Below, in pieces: positions 1 through 12,312 of a stretch of DNA of 64,000 nucleotides (positions are counted from its first letter, which is position 1; each line of letters begins with the position of its first letter). Position numbers and translations under genes: made by a program. The DNA comes from Phyllostachys edulis (taxonomy: Eukaryota > Streptophyta > Magnoliopsida > Poales > Poaceae), in NCBI GenBank assembly GCA_036346405.1, contig CM070550.1:18004549-18068548 (forward strand), written 5' to 3'. The notes below the pieces were generated by a model. The model worked only from the letters and a program-made list of their open reading frames with translations, ran no database searches and had not been told where the DNA came from.

Positions 1-1440
1 ACGCTGTTTAAGAACAACGACTAATTAAGCAAGACAAGTTACATACTTTGATCATATTTAAATTCCAGTATTTTAAGTTATTTAAATTTCGTTTTAAATT
101 ATTATTGCATGCGTATTTATATTCAAGTTATTTAAATTCTTATTTTAAAGTTATAGCTATTACCAATCCCATTGTATAGCCAAAATGTTTACTTATGATT
201 TAAAATGAGGCTATGGTATTGTTTTTACCAGAGAACTTTTAGCAAATGATTTAACTTGAAAAATAACTAAAACTTGGTTTGGACTTAGGCGAAATAGATG
301 TTTGGATAGTGCATGTTAATGCATGGGATCGATTCATTTTTATGATCAAGACTAGGGTTTTATTGGAAGTCGCCCAAATCAGTTAAGGACCGGTCTTCGA
401 GCTGCATCTTGCTAAGCCCCATCGTACTACCACAAGTCCAAAGTGGGGAGGACTAGGCTAAATAATTTGCAACATTTCACCGTTGTTGTGCCTGGTTGCG
501 TGGGTGTCACAATGACCTACTTTTATGTATTCCCACATGGCGCAAGAGAGAGCTTAAATCCGGCGGATGGTTCAATCCAAAAGAAGCGAAACCTTAGCGA
601 GACATAACTACATTGAGATAGCGCATTGTAAAGGCCTCGTGATAATCACTTAGTCGCACACCTATGGAAGTGCGTGAAGCATACATTAAAAGTCGATTAT
701 CTCTTATGGGTAAAATTGTATAAGCTCTACAGAGTGTAAAACTATTCGAATAGCCATGTCCATGGTCATGGACATGCTAGCAAAGCCACTCAAAGTTAGA
801 CTTTGGTTTTGATTTAAAAAGATTTTGACAAATGATTTTGAATAGTTTATCCAATTAGGAAATTGAGCGGTTAGCCATGTGATAGGAGGGTATCCATCAC
901 CATATTTCATATGGAGGTTATCCTACTATAAAACTTGATAATTTATAAAATTAATTTTAGTTATAGAATAACTGTTTTGGAACTTAGTACAAATATTTAA
1001 AGAAAATATTGCTTTATGCAAATTCAACCAATAAGCCTTCCTTTGATACATCCTTGCATGCATTATAATCTGTTATTGGGTGTAACTTGCGAAGTACGGT
1101 TGTTTATACTCACCCTTGCTTAATAAAATCTTGTTCAGAGGAGAAGGACTTCGCTATCGGTGTGGATCTCGACGACTAGGCTACTACCCCAATCGATTGT
1201 CTGTGATAGATTAGCTGGGCTCTACTACGTCTTCTTCGTCTTCCGCTGTGTTCTTTATTGTTGACTTGTAAATCTTTCTTGAAACTAAATGTTGGCTTGT
1301 AAATCTTTCTTGAAACTAAACTCTGATATTTATTAATAAAGTTGTGCGATTTATGGATGTTACCATATTTGTTTACTGTGTGAACTAGCTACTGATCATG
1401 TGACTAATTCAGAAATACACAGAGGATTTGGGGGTGTTAC
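1..1440 (+). repeat. LTR fragment (gypsy-type family), cut by window edge
   Basis: This AT-rich stretch aligns by eye with 13920-14890 plus 25720-26310. Shared landmarks are the text around ttgatcat(a/g)ttt, the gggtaaa(a/g)ttgta block, the ctattcgaatagcc block and the end aatacacagagga. The fragment ends in GGGGGTGTTAC at 1430-1440. That is the complement of the TGTAACACCC start of the copy at 12313, so 1440 is probably close to the LTR end. No coding sequence is seen. The left part lies outside the window, so solo or full-length status is unknown. Confidence 0.7.
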
Positions 1441-2700
1441 TCCTGTGTCCGACATATCCTTTGAGACTTCAGAGTCAGGAATGATGCCGACATGTTTGCT
1501 TTAATCGTTGTGTAACAACATGGAATATCCTCTCACCGTCGCCAGTGATGTTGTGCCCCTTACCAACGATGGCACGCTTGAAGCTACCCGATAGCCCCAT
1601 ATCGTCCATAGCATGTGTTCAATGCAAAGCTTTGTATCCTCCCTACTAGGGATTCCCCATTTCTTTGGCCACTGACTTTCAACAACGTCAACACTCACCA
1701 CTTGTCGTTGCGGCCCTTAGCTCCTTTGACTCTAGCATTTCTCTTCAATGGCTTCAGCGAGCAATACGACATTGTCCTCGTCAAACGGCTAATGTGAGCA
1801 ACACAACATTGTCCTCATCTTCACCAGCGCTGCCTCGGTTCTTTGCTTCCCTATGGGTCAATGTCTTCTTGCAGGACAGATCGACACCATTGCACTCTTT
1901 TGTGGTCTCCTTCGACATCATTAGTGCTATTTTAGTCATAATTTTTATTTTCATTCAATATTACAGTTATTTTTATTTAAGTTCATATAAAATCAAAATT
2001 CTAAATTTATTTTAATTTATTCCAAATTTTAGTTATTTAGGATTTTGCTTTGTAATTAGTATGAAAATCAAATTGCAAATTATATTATATTTTAATTTTA
2101 ATTTTGAATTTACTTATCTTTTGTTGGAATTAGTATACATATCCAATGGGGTAATTTTTTTATTCTGAATTATAATTATTTGGGGATTTTACGTTGGAAT
2201 TAGTATAAAACAAAAAATTCTTATTTTATTTTATTTTATTATTCCAAATTTGAGTTATTTTTTCTTGGAATTTGTACCCAAATCCAATTGCTATTTCCTT
2301 ATTTTTATTCCTAATTAGACTTAACTAGGATTTTATTCTCTAATTCATATCGAACTTAGATTACTAATTTAATTTAATTTAATATTATAAATTTTAATTA
2401 TTTTTTATTAGAATTAGTATACAAGTACAATTGTTATTTTTTTAAAAAATTATTCGAATTATATTTATTTTGCGATTTTACTTAGTAATTTGCAAGGAAG
2501 TGAAATTACAAATTTTACTTTAGTTTTATTCCAAATTTCAGTTATTTCTAGATTATATTTGACACAGACTCCTTTTTAATCTAGACGGTTATAATCGATA
2601 CACACTATAATCGATAAGGTAGATCTTTCTCTTTTTCCACCGATTAATGTGGGAATTTATAGCCCTTGAGAGCGAATATGGTAGCATCCTTTTCTATCAC
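1441..2700. repeat. Degenerate repeat unit, copy 1
   Basis: No gene is seen. The first half (about 1455-1975) has mixed composition and includes the phrases gagacttcagagtcagg and catatcgtccatag. It recurs at about 3310-3550 and 3650-4190. The second half (about 1940-2700) is very AT-rich. It ends in a block with ccgattaatgtggga and gagagcgaa that recurs near 4800 and 5125. Short ORFs here have many stops in every frame and no recognisable domain, so I treat it as an old non-coding repeat of unknown class. Confidence 0.55.
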
Positions 2701-3212
2701 TTTTATAATATAATAACTAGCAAGGTGTCCCACTCATTTGCATGACTAGATTTATTACATATCGTTCACATATTCAATATTGGTATTTGTTGGTGTTGGT
2801 TATTTGATTTCCCCCCTAATTATAAGTCGATTTTAATGATCAATTATGTTCTTCTGCTTCAACCTTCAACACCAAGCCCAATTCTTGATTGACCCCCTCA
2901 ACTCCTACGTCTTCCAATGCAATATTCTACTACATAATTATCTTCTGCTTCTCTCTAATTACTATTGCTTAATGTTGACCGTTGCAACATCAAACACGCA
3001 TACACGTGCAATCGTCGTCGATTCCTGACAGGGACACACGTTATGCTCTTTCTGGTGGCCCTGTACCTATTCCCTACGCCTGCGCCATCTCTACTTCAAG
3101 TTCTTTGCTTCTCTGCTTCTATATGTCTGTGTTTCTATTCGTATAGATGCAGACATGTATATACACATGCGTGTGCTATACGTGTTCAATGTCCTTTTCC
3201 CTATGTCGGGCG
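2701..3212. other. Spacer, nothing recognised
   Basis: This AT-rich to mixed sequence lies between two copies of the degenerate repeat. It has short ORFs only, without domains, splice structure or repeats that I can match inside the window. Confidence 0.5.
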
Positions 3213-3892
3213 CTCCTCTTATTCGATGTTGGCCAACTCAACGTTGTGGGTTCCTCACTAACCGCGGCGACCTTCCATCTTACTGATGCTCTTCAGAAGG
3301 CACACCCAAGTCTCTTTTGAGACTTCGGAGTCAGGAATGATGCCGACATGTTTGCTTCCATCATTGTCTAACGATATTGAGTATCTTCTCACGCATCGCC
3401 GATGATGTTGTGCCTCTCACCAGTAATGGCATGCTTCAAGCTACCCGATGCCCCCATATCGTCCATAGATCGTCTTAAACACAAAGCTTCCTCTCCTCTC
3501 TACCAGGGATTCTGCATCACTGAGCTTCTTTGGCCACTGACTTCTTCAACAACTCCTCTTATTCAACGTTGGCCAAATCCATGTTGTGGGTTCCTCACTA
3601 ACCGTGGCGACCTTCCATCTTACCGATGCTCTTTAGAAGGAACCACCCGAATCTCCTTTGAGACTTCGAAGTCAGTAATGATGCCACCACGTTTGCTTTA
3701 ATAGTTGTGTAACGATATGGAGTATTTTTTGCAATCGCTGATGATGTTGTGCCCCTTACCAGAGATGACACACTTCAAGCTGCCCGTTGGCCTCATATCG
3801 TCCATAGCTCATCTTCAATGCAAAGATTCATATCCTCTCTACGAGGGATTCCACATCATTGAGCTTCTTTGTCCATTGACTTCTTCAACAAT
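3213..3892. repeat. Two-copy tandem duplication, 340-bp period
   Basis: Copies run 3213-3552 and 3553-3892. Each begins ctcctcttattc and each contains gtgggttcctcactaacc, ccatcttac(c/t)gatgctctt, catatcgtccatag and cactgacttcttcaac in the same order. The copies differ at scattered positions, so the duplication is not recent. The sequence belongs to the same repeat family as 1455-1975. Confidence 0.75.
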
Positions 3893-5160
3893 GTTGACAC
3901 TCATCACTTGTTGTTGCAACCCTTGAATCCTTCAACTCTGACATTTCTCTTCAATGGCTCCAGCAAGGAACACGACATTGTCCTTGCCAAACGGCTAACG
4001 TGAGTAGCACAACATTGTCCTCATCTTTGTCGGTGCTGCCTCACATCTTCGCTTCCCTGTGGGTTAATGTCTTCTTGCAGGACAGATTGACGTCATTGCA
4101 CTCTTTCGTGATCTCCTTCGACACCATTCATGCTATTTTTGTTATATTTTTTATTTTCGTTCAATATTTCAGTTATTTTTATTGGAGTTAGTATCTGAGA
4201 TCAAAATTCTAATTTTATTTTAATTTCTTCCAAATTTAAGTTATTTTCGTTGGAATTGGTATACAAATCCAATAGGGTAAATTTTCTTTTATTTTTATTC
4301 TAATTACAATTATGGGGGATTTTAAATTGGAATTCATATCAAAATAAAATTACTTATTTTATTTTATTTTATTCTGAATTTTAGTTATTTTTTGTTTAAA
4401 TTTGTATAGAAATCCAATTGCTATTTTCTTATTTTTATTCCTAATCGGACTTATTTAAGGATTTTTTAGTTAAGTATCAAGTCAAATTACTTATTTTATT
4501 TTATTTTATTCTAGTTATTTTTTTAATAATTCATATACAAACCTAATTGTTATTTTTTGTTCAATTTTTATTCTTAATTATATTTTTTAACGATTTTACT
4601 TAGTAATTAGCATGGAAATCAAATTGGAAATTTTATTTTTTTTATTCCAAATTTCAGTTATTTCTAAATTGTATTTGACATAGACTCCTTTTAATCTAGA
4701 CCGTTATAATATGTACCCACTATAATCGATAGGGGTTATCTTTATCTTTTTCAACCGATTAATGTGAGATTTTCTAGCCCTTAAGAGCGAACGTTGTGAT
4801 TTCTTTTCTATCGCTTTAATAATATAATTGATTTTTTGAATTTCAGTTATTTTTGTTAGTATTAGTATACAAACCTAATTGTTAATTTTTGTTCAATGTT
4901 TACTCTTAATTATATTTTTAAGGATTTTACTTAGTAATTCACATGGAAATCAAATTGCTATTTTTTTTATTCCAAATTTCAGTTATTTCTATATTGTATT
5001 TGACATGGACTCTTTCTTTTAATCTAGACCGTTATAATCTGTACCCACTATAATCGATAGGGTTTATCTTTATCTTTTTCAACCGATTAATGTGGGATTT
5101 TCTAGCTCTTGAGAGCGAACATTGTGACTTCTTTTTCTATCGTTTTAATAATATAATTGA
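3893..5160. repeat. Degenerate repeat unit, copies 2 and 3 of the AT-rich half
   Basis: The unit of 1455-2700 is repeated here: the mixed part to about 4190, then AT-rich sequence ending near 4800. A second partial AT-rich copy occupies about 4830-5130. The landmark ccgattaatgtg(a/g)ga plus gagcgaac occurs in each. No gene is seen. Confidence 0.55.
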
Positions 5161-5196
5161 TTGACTTTAATAATATAATTGATAAATGATAGTCAA

Positions 5197-5427
5197 GGGC
5201 TGTTTGGTTCATTACCTATACAAACCCTACCAATGTGTGGCAAATTTTGGCACTACCAAAGTTTGGTCAAGAAATTATTGGGCCAAGTTTTGTCTTAACT
5301 TTGGTAACAAAATGAACTAGCGATCCACGGGGGAAAAATCTTACCAAAGTTTAGGTTTACATCGGTAACAAACCAAATAGGTACTAGATTTGACCAAAGC
5401 TACATCGGCTTAGAACCAAACAACCCC
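5197..5427. mobile_element. MITE upstream of HDR
   Basis: The ends are inverted: gggctgtttggttc at 5197 and gaaccaaacaacccc ending at 5427. The inside is non-coding and rich in accaaagttt-type motifs on both strands. The length (231 bp) and ends fit a MITE. I cannot define a target-site duplication with certainty, so the superfamily is open. It lies about 300 bp upstream of the HDR start codon. Confidence 0.65.
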
Positions 5428-5735
5428 TAGGTTATGTTTGACCCAGGAAATATGAGAGAACGGTGCGGATGAGGAAGTGCAATTTTTCTGATATTGGAAA
5501 ATGTTCGCATTGGTGATACTCAGAAATTAGAGGGTGCTGTCTTCAAATTTCCACATAACAAAACCTGCCGCCCAGGGATAAGATGATCACAAGGGTGGAT
5601 CCCAATTCCGAACCAAACGCACCGCACCTCGCCGCCATTCCATTCCATTCCGCTCCGCGGCACTCGGCGTCCGCCCACTACTCCTCCCCGCAGCACCACA
5701 CGCCCACTTCCTCCACCACCACGAGGTCCACGACG
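5428..5735 (+). promoter_or_regulatory. HDR proximal promoter and 5' leader
   Basis: This is the sequence between the MITE and the chosen HDR start. From about 5590 it becomes GC-rich and C-rich, typical of a grass 5' leader. I see no convincing TATA box, so the transcription start is not placed. An in-frame ATG at 5583 lies within it. Confidence 0.45.
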
Positions 5736-8700
5736 ATGGCGACCATCACCACGCAGCTCCGCTCCGCCCTCCTCTCCCCGGCCGCCGCCTCCTCCCAGCG
5801 CCGCCGCCTTCCCTCCTCCGTCCGTTGCGACTCCTCTCCCCCCGCGGCGTCCGCATCCACCTCCCTCGACCCCGACTTCGACAAGAAGACCTTCCGCCAC
5901 AACCTCACCCGCAGCGACAACTACAACCGCAAGGGCTTCGGCCACAAGAAGGAGACCCTCGAGCTCATGAGCCAAGAGTACACCAGTAAGCGCAAACAAA
6001 ACAGTAGCCGCAGCTAATTGCAGGCTGATTCATTCAGAAATTGTGTCTAATTGATGGGGGATTGCCCTTGGGCACGTACAGGCGATGTGATAAAGACGCT
6101 CAAGGAGAACGGGAACGAGTACACGTGGGGGCTGGTGACCGTGAAGCTGGCGGAGGCCTACGGCTTCTGCTGGGGCGTCGAGCGCGCCGTGCAGATCGCC
6201 TACGAGGCGCGCAAGCAGTTCCCCGAGGAGCGCATCTGGCTCACCAACGAGATCATCCACAACCCCACCGTCAACAAGGTATACTGTTCCCACAAATCGA
6301 TTTCGTTTGATTTGACATCGCCATCCCATTCACGGATGGCCCTTTGTAAGTATCAGATCTTGTTGTCTATGAGATACATATTTTTAGTTTTAGCAAATTG
6401 AGCGGTAGGAAGTAAAATTATAGTGATAAAGGTGTTCCTCAATAGTTGATACTAGATTCGTATGTGTTTTAGGCTTTTAGCCCCTCAGTCACTCTAACGT
6501 GGACTTCTGTTTTGCTTGGGTCTAGAGTATTCATGTTGTATCTGCGAAGCAAAAAACTTATATTCCATGTCTAATGTGTTTATTTTGTGGCATGTCGGTC
6601 TGAGGGACTCTGGATTTGACTTGAGTTAAATTCTTGTGATTGTGCATGCAGAGATTGGACGAGATGGGCGTCAAAAACATCCCTGTTGACGTTGGTATTA
6701 AGGATTTTGACGTTGTTGAACAAGGTGATGTTGTCGTATTGCCTGCATTTGGAGCAGCCGTGGAGGAGATGTACACACTAAATGAGAAGAAAGTGCAGAT
6801 AGTTGATACAACGTGCCCTTGGGTTTCAAAGGTATTTTTCCCTTTTAAAGTCCCCCCTGTTCTTTCATACTATGCCACCCTCTGTTTCTCAAGAGTCAAA
6901 ACTTATATCAGGCTGATGAACTCCATAATTGAATGTAGGTGTGGAACATGGTCGAAAAGCATAAGAAGGGTGACTATACTTCTATTATTCATGGAAAATA
7001 TGCCCATGAAGAGACGGTTGCCACTGCTTCTTTTGCAGGAAAGTACATCATAGTGAAGAATATAGCAGAGGTACATTTTTATGCATCTATATTTTGTTAT
7101 TAAGGACCTCATGTTGAATACATTCTATGGCTAAAGATAACAAAATGATTTTAATTGTAACAGACAATGTATGTGTGTGATTATATACTTGGTGGCCAAC
7201 TTGATGGGTCTAGCTCAACAAAAGAGGAGTTCCTTGAGGTAAGGATTTTACTCAAATTATCCTTTTGCTGACATGTGGAAAGAAATGATTAATGTCTAAT
7301 GGAACTGTTTGATTCACAATTGCAGAAATTCAAAAACGCTGTTTCTCCAGGATTTGATCCTGATGTTGACTTAGAGAAAGTAGGGATTGCAAATCAAACA
7401 ACAATGCTTAAAGGAGAAACTGAAGAAATTGGTGTGTTATAGTTATACTAGCAATTGTTGTTACCTTTATGGCTTTGTGATTTTATACAGTACAATTTGA
7501 CTATAATGCTACATAATTAACAGGAAAACTTGCTGAGAAGACTATGATGCGTAAGTATGGAGTTGAGAATGTCAATGACCACTTCATTGCCTTCAACACT
7601 ATTTGCGATGCCACACAGGTAATTTTTCTTTTGAACTTATCCTTCAGTTTTACAGAAATCTTGTGCCCCTACTGGACTGGCTGAATCTTCCCCTTTAAAA
7701 GTCCTACATGTGAATTTTTCATAAACCTATGTTTTCTATATGTTAAAATGGACTGTCTCTACAATATCTTTACTCCTTACCTTATTAAAATAAAGATGTT
7801 TTGGAAAGAAATTTACCTAAAAGAATGTTGTTCTACGATTTTGAAGCAATTTGTGCTCATAAACTTGCCCTCCTTCATGTTTAATGCAACAAGCACAACA
7901 TTTCACTCGACCACCACCTACCCCATTAATACTTTACATGAGATGAATTCAATAAGGGTAGAGGGGAAATATTATTCTATCATGTATTCGTGTCATTCTT
8001 TAGTCCGTGTGTTAGGCTAAAACGTTGTTCTCTTAGATATGGTGGGACAGTTGCTTATTCTTGACTGTATTGTTGTAGCAAAGCGAGATATAGAGTTAGT
8101 TACTGCTGTGGCAATCATCTATGGCTCCAAATCAATCCACATTTATATGTAGCCGAGCATGCAACAAACTTTCTGCCTATTTTGGATGGATCATAGTTAT
8201 TTTATTTTAATCTATTTTTAGTGTCCACTAGAAATGTGTGTTTAGGACATGTGCTCACTTTGAACAAAGACCATATTGGTGACCTTCAACTTTCATACCT
8301 CAGGAAAGACAAGATGCAATGTATCAGCTAGTGAAGGAGAAAGTTGACCTTATTCTGGTTGTTGGAGGATGGAACTCCAGTAACACCTCTCATTTGCAAG
8401 AAATTGCAGAACTCAGTGGAATTCCGTCTTACTGGATTGACAGTGAACAAAGGATTGGACCAGGAAACAGGATCAGCTACAAGCTAAATGTACTTTCTAA
8501 TACCCCCAGACATAATTCTCTCTCATCAAGAATATAGTGTTTTTTCGCAGGAAATGTTAAAGCTTGCCAAAAGAGTAAAAAAATTCAGGAGGTTTTAGCA
8601 ACAAATAAACAAGAAATTGAAAAAAAGAAGTTAAATGACAATTGAACTTGTAGAATCATTTTGACTGAAAGTTGAATTATTTAACAGCATGGCGAGCTTG

Positions 8701-8948
8701 TCGAGATAGAAAACTGGTTACCGGAAGGGCCTATCACAATTGGAGTTACTTCGGGTGCCTCGACTCCGGACAAGGTAATGTAGCTGATCTGATCAGGTGC
8801 TTCTTTTGTATGTAGCCTGCTTGTACTTGTGCAGATAGAAATAAAACTGCACAACCATGATGCTTACTTTCTGCTTATGCAGGTTGTTGAGGATGCGCTA
8901 CAGAAGGTGTTTGAGATCAAGCGTCAAGAAGTTTTGCAGGTTGCGTAA
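5736..8948 (+). CDS. HDR: 4-hydroxy-3-methylbut-2-enyl diphosphate reductase (HDR/IspH)
   Basis: HDR reduces HMBPP to IPP and DMAPP, the last step of the plastid MEP pathway, using a [4Fe-4S] cluster and plastid electron donors. Exons: 5736-5985, 6082-6278, 6652-6831, 6939-7070, 7164-7238, 7326-7431, 7524-7618, 8304-8489, 8688-8774 and 8883-8948. All introns are GT/AG and all phases join, giving 457 aa, a normal plant length. The N-terminus (about 1-50) is rich in Ser, Ala and Arg, as in a chloroplast transit peptide. The three cluster cysteines are C113 (AYGFCWGVE), C204 (DTTCPWVSK) and C341 (NTICDATQ). NEIIHNPTVN and IHGKYAHEET carry the active-site His and Glu region, and VVGGWNSSNTSHL and TSGASTPDK are also typical. 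The start MATITTQL was chosen because it opens the transit peptide; an in-frame ATG at 5583 would add 51 aa. Nothing suggests inactivation. Memory of rice HDR agrees closely. Confidence 0.97.
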
Positions 8949-9861
8949 ATTTTCGGCAGAGTTGGTCAGGGCATAATAGCTGATGGCTTGGCAAAGGTTA
9001 GTAGAACCATTGCACAAGCGATGCTTGTACAGTGGCTAAGAATGTATAGATTTAGGCACATACTACCACGAGGTACTATATTCTTGTGCTGGGATTTACA
9101 TAGTCTGACGGATAAAAAAGGCTGTAATCATTTGTACGAAGAATAGTTGTATCAGCTGTTATAACTTTTTGGCCTTCAAAATGGTTTCACAGAAGTATTT
9201 TCTTCTGTATAAATATCACCCAGTTTGTTAGTTGTTGGATACAGCTCAATGCAGGATTCCCTGTGTACAAAAGTGCAATGAATGAAGGGTTCCCTGTGTA
9301 TAATAAAGTACAGTCCAATCCTGATACGTCATTTGGCTGTAATAAAAATTAACTTTTCTTTGTAACCTTTTTTTAAATTTCTGGTATATTACTTTCACAT
9401 TGCTCCGTCACTGGGGCCGAAATCCTTTGTTCACGTGGGCATTGTTATACCAAGCTTGTGGAGTTTTCAATGTACGGTGAACCATGCTCACGAGCACTGT
9501 AAATTCGAGGTGCAAAAGGGCTTTGCAATTGAAGGGTCGGTCTGAAACAAGTATCAACATTACAAAGCGTGAAACCGTCCCATTACCAAACAGTGAATGG
9601 AAGTTCACTTAGCAATTCACAGGTCAGAACAGCTATTTTGATCATAAGATAGATTATTGGGTTAACCAAAAGAAGTGGTTAAAGATGAAATTTTCTTCAA
9701 GAGGGGTGTGATTTCTACTGTGCTCCAATGAACTTCTGTGTGATTGCTGATCACTAGTAAATTGGTCATGAGTAATCCCATGCAACATTGGAAACGAAAC
9801 CAAAGGCTACAACTACACCGAAAACGCAGGGCAGAGACCACCCAAGAAGGCCTCCTTCGTC
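8949..9861. other. 3' untranslated and spacer DNA between convergent genes
   Basis: HDR transcription ends here from the left and the glycosyltransferase from the right. Possible HDR polyadenylation signals are the AATAAA-containing text near 9303 and 9340. No further gene is seen; the short ORFs have no domain. Confidence 0.6.
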
Positions 9862-11615
9862 TCACCTCCATGACTTAGCGCACTCCGAGTGCGCCGGCCA
9901 CCTCAGCTCCACCGTCCCGTTGAGCCGCCTGGCGATACGGAGGACGGCCTTCAGATCGGCGACCTTGGCCCTCATCGTCCGGCAGCAGTTGGCGTGCACG
10001 GTGGCCACCTCCCTGGCGTCCCGGCTGTCCTGGCAGAAGCCGCTGAAGCGCGCCGTGTCCAGGACGCGCGCCCTCACGCCGAGCCGGCGGAACGCGCCGC
10101 GCCGCTTCATCCTGTTCAGCACGTCCTGCTCCTTCATGCCCGTCGACCCGTCCCGCGCCGCGTGCCACTCGTCGAACAGCGCCACTGTCCGGTTGTTCGA
10201 GGCCACGAAGAAGAAGCCGGTGTTCAGCTCGTTGCCGACGTAGTCGGCCGGCCGGCCGTTGAACTGGTCGGAGCTGATCAGGAGGTCTTCGTCCTCGGCG
10301 AGGTTCAGCTTAGGGAAGGGGTTCCTCAGCCACATCACATCCAAATCCTTACAAACACAACAAAAAACTAAGCATCATCATACATCATAATGTGTTAAGG
10401 CAAGTGTGTACATATGTATGAGCTCGAAGAACGTACGGCGAATATGAAGCTGTAGCCGTGCTTGAGGACGTCGCCGAGGAGGCGAATGCGCTGCCACATC
10501 ATGAGTATGAACCCGTCCGACATGTAGAGCTGCTCCGACGAGAGGTCGGTGCCTTTCACGGCCCCCGGGAGCTGGTAGCACCGGACGCCGCCGAGGCTCC
10601 TGCACCGGCGGAAGGCCGGCCGGTCCATGGCCACGAGGAGGACGTGACCGATGAGCTGCTCGGTGCCCTCCCCTTCCCTCAGGCTCCGGAGGAAAAGATC
10701 GAGCAAGCCGTCCTCCTCATTGGCGTACGCCTTGTTCAGCACGCTCAGGATCAGCGTCTTGTTCGCGTACGCCGCGCCGCGCAGCGCCACCTCTAGTTCA
10801 TCATCGGGAGCACACGCCTGGTCGACGTACGTCAATGCCAAGAAGTTAGTTAAGAGTTCAGGCTTACTTAGGGTCTGTTTGGTATGGCTCCGCTTCAAAT
10901 TTCTCCAGCTTCACTTTTGGATCTACTTCCCTGAGAAGTTGGAGTAGTCTGATGATGTGTTTGGTTAGGAGGAGGTGGGCGGCACTGTTGGAGGAAGAGG
11001 AAGGGTGGCGGGGAGGAGGAGGAGGGCTCGGCGCGGGGAGGAGAAGGGGAGGCGGCGCCGGGGGGCTCAGACTGCGGGGATGCGAAGAGGCCAACTGGTG
11101 CGAAGGGAGGCGAACGGGTGGGGGCTGCGGGTTAAGGTAGGGATATATGAGTGGCATATTGCGGATAATTACTATCAACTTTTATGGATATTTTGTTCGC
11201 AGCTCCTTATTTAGAGCAAGGTTCTACCCGCTCCGAAAATTTGCACTACAAACTGCTCTGCTTCCGATTGCTCTAACTTCAAAAAATTTGTAGAGCAACC
11301 CTGTTTGGCACAGCTCCACATACTCTAACTACGAAGCTAAGAGTTGGAGTTATACCAAACAGGACGTTAGTCAACGCTGCAGACTGCAGCAATAAACTCT
11401 GAAAGATCCGAGCTAGTTGAACTCCAAATAAGAGTGCAACTTACCGCTGATCTACGGCGCCATATGTTGAAGAACTTCTGCTCCGTCTCGCCGTCGTCGG
11501 CCGGAGAAGATAGGACGTACGAGCCAACAACGACGAGGAGGCAGACGGCGACGATGGCCACGAAACGGCTCAATGCGCAGTTCTCCCGTAGAGCTGCCGG
11601 TGTCGACATGATCAT
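9862..11615 (-). CDS. Golgi-type glycosyltransferase, Nucleotid_trans (DUF271)/GT77-like
   Basis: Exons in coding order: 11615-11445, 10817-10437 and 10347-9862. All joins are phase 0 with GT/AG borders, giving 345 aa. Residues about 17-36 are a hydrophobic segment (FVAIVAVCLLVVVGSYVL), so a type II membrane anchor with a lumenal catalytic domain is likely. The domain shows TLILSVLNKAYAN, GHVLLVAMD, SDGFILMMWQRI and DLDVMWLRNPF. The DxD of the last (D185 and D187) is the expected nucleotide-sugar and metal site. ADYVGNELNTGFFFVASN and ALFDEWHAARD follow, as in the plant DUF271 family, which includes wall-glycan xylosyl- and arabinosyltransferase relatives. Sugar and acceptor cannot be told from sequence. 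Exons 2 and 3 are very GC-rich. Intron 1 carries a MITE. The gene is convergent with HDR. The start is the first ATG ahead of the anchor; MSTPAALR two codons later is an alternative. Confidence 0.9.
10871..11366. mobile_element. Tourist-like MITE in glycosyltransferase intron 1
   Basis: The ends are gggtctgtttggtat at 10871 and ataccaaacaggacg ending 11366, an imperfect inverted pair. TTA flanks both sides (10868-10870 and 11367-11369), as for PIF/Harbinger-derived MITEs. The interior has a purine-rich, GC-rich block (about 10960-11140) that produces long shadow ORFs. Intron splice sites lie outside the element. Confidence 0.7.
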
Positions 11616-12312
11616 TGGATCGAACCGTTCGCCTTTTTTTTCAGCGTTGAAGGAAAGGCTGTAGCTCGATCACCATGGGAGTGGGAGGACGGTGGTGTCT
11701 CGGTCCTCGGATGAGGACGAGAAGGCGCGCAGTATCTCATGACTCATGAGTACGGGGTTTATTAGTCCAGTTACGATTTTAAACGGGACATGTGCATGGG
11801 TAGTCATGAGAAATTTGCAGCAAACCTACCAACCTGCACGCTTGAGTATTCGCAAACACACAAATGTGGACTGGCCTAGCAATTGCAAATTGGAATGGCT
11901 GATGTCTCATGATAAGGTCCATGCCCATCAGTCAAAACAATCATCGGCTTCCAACCTTGCACAATAGCAACATAATCACACATCAATCCCTAGCTAGTCC
12001 CAACCCACCGTGCCCTTCAGCCCAAGTTGGGGTTATGAATGTATTTAGAGTAAATTATAGTTTGCACCACCTAATTGAACCTCCATTGCGCAAAACACGA
12101 AGGGTTAGTATTTAGTTGCACATAACACATCATAATCTAACACTCCGTTGCGCTTTATAACAGGAAACGATCGATAGCTGGATTCGCTGCCTCCAATCGC
12201 GCGCGGCACCTCCGAGCCCTAGGCAACGGTTGCAGCCTGCAGGAAATTAGTCGACGGGGCTTTTGCCCGCCACGCACGTTGCCTCGGCAGGGAGGAACGT
12301 CACCTAGTAAAC
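11616..12312 (-). promoter_or_regulatory. Upstream region of the glycosyltransferase gene
   Basis: This is non-coding sequence between the gene start and the LTR at 12313. It should hold the promoter and 5' leader of the - strand gene. No clear TATA box or other gene was found. Confidence 0.4.

Noticed and set aside
9889..10371. Long + strand ORFs over the glycosyltransferase
   Set aside because: Shadows of GC-rich exons 2 and 3; the - strand frame has the family motifs and splice sites.
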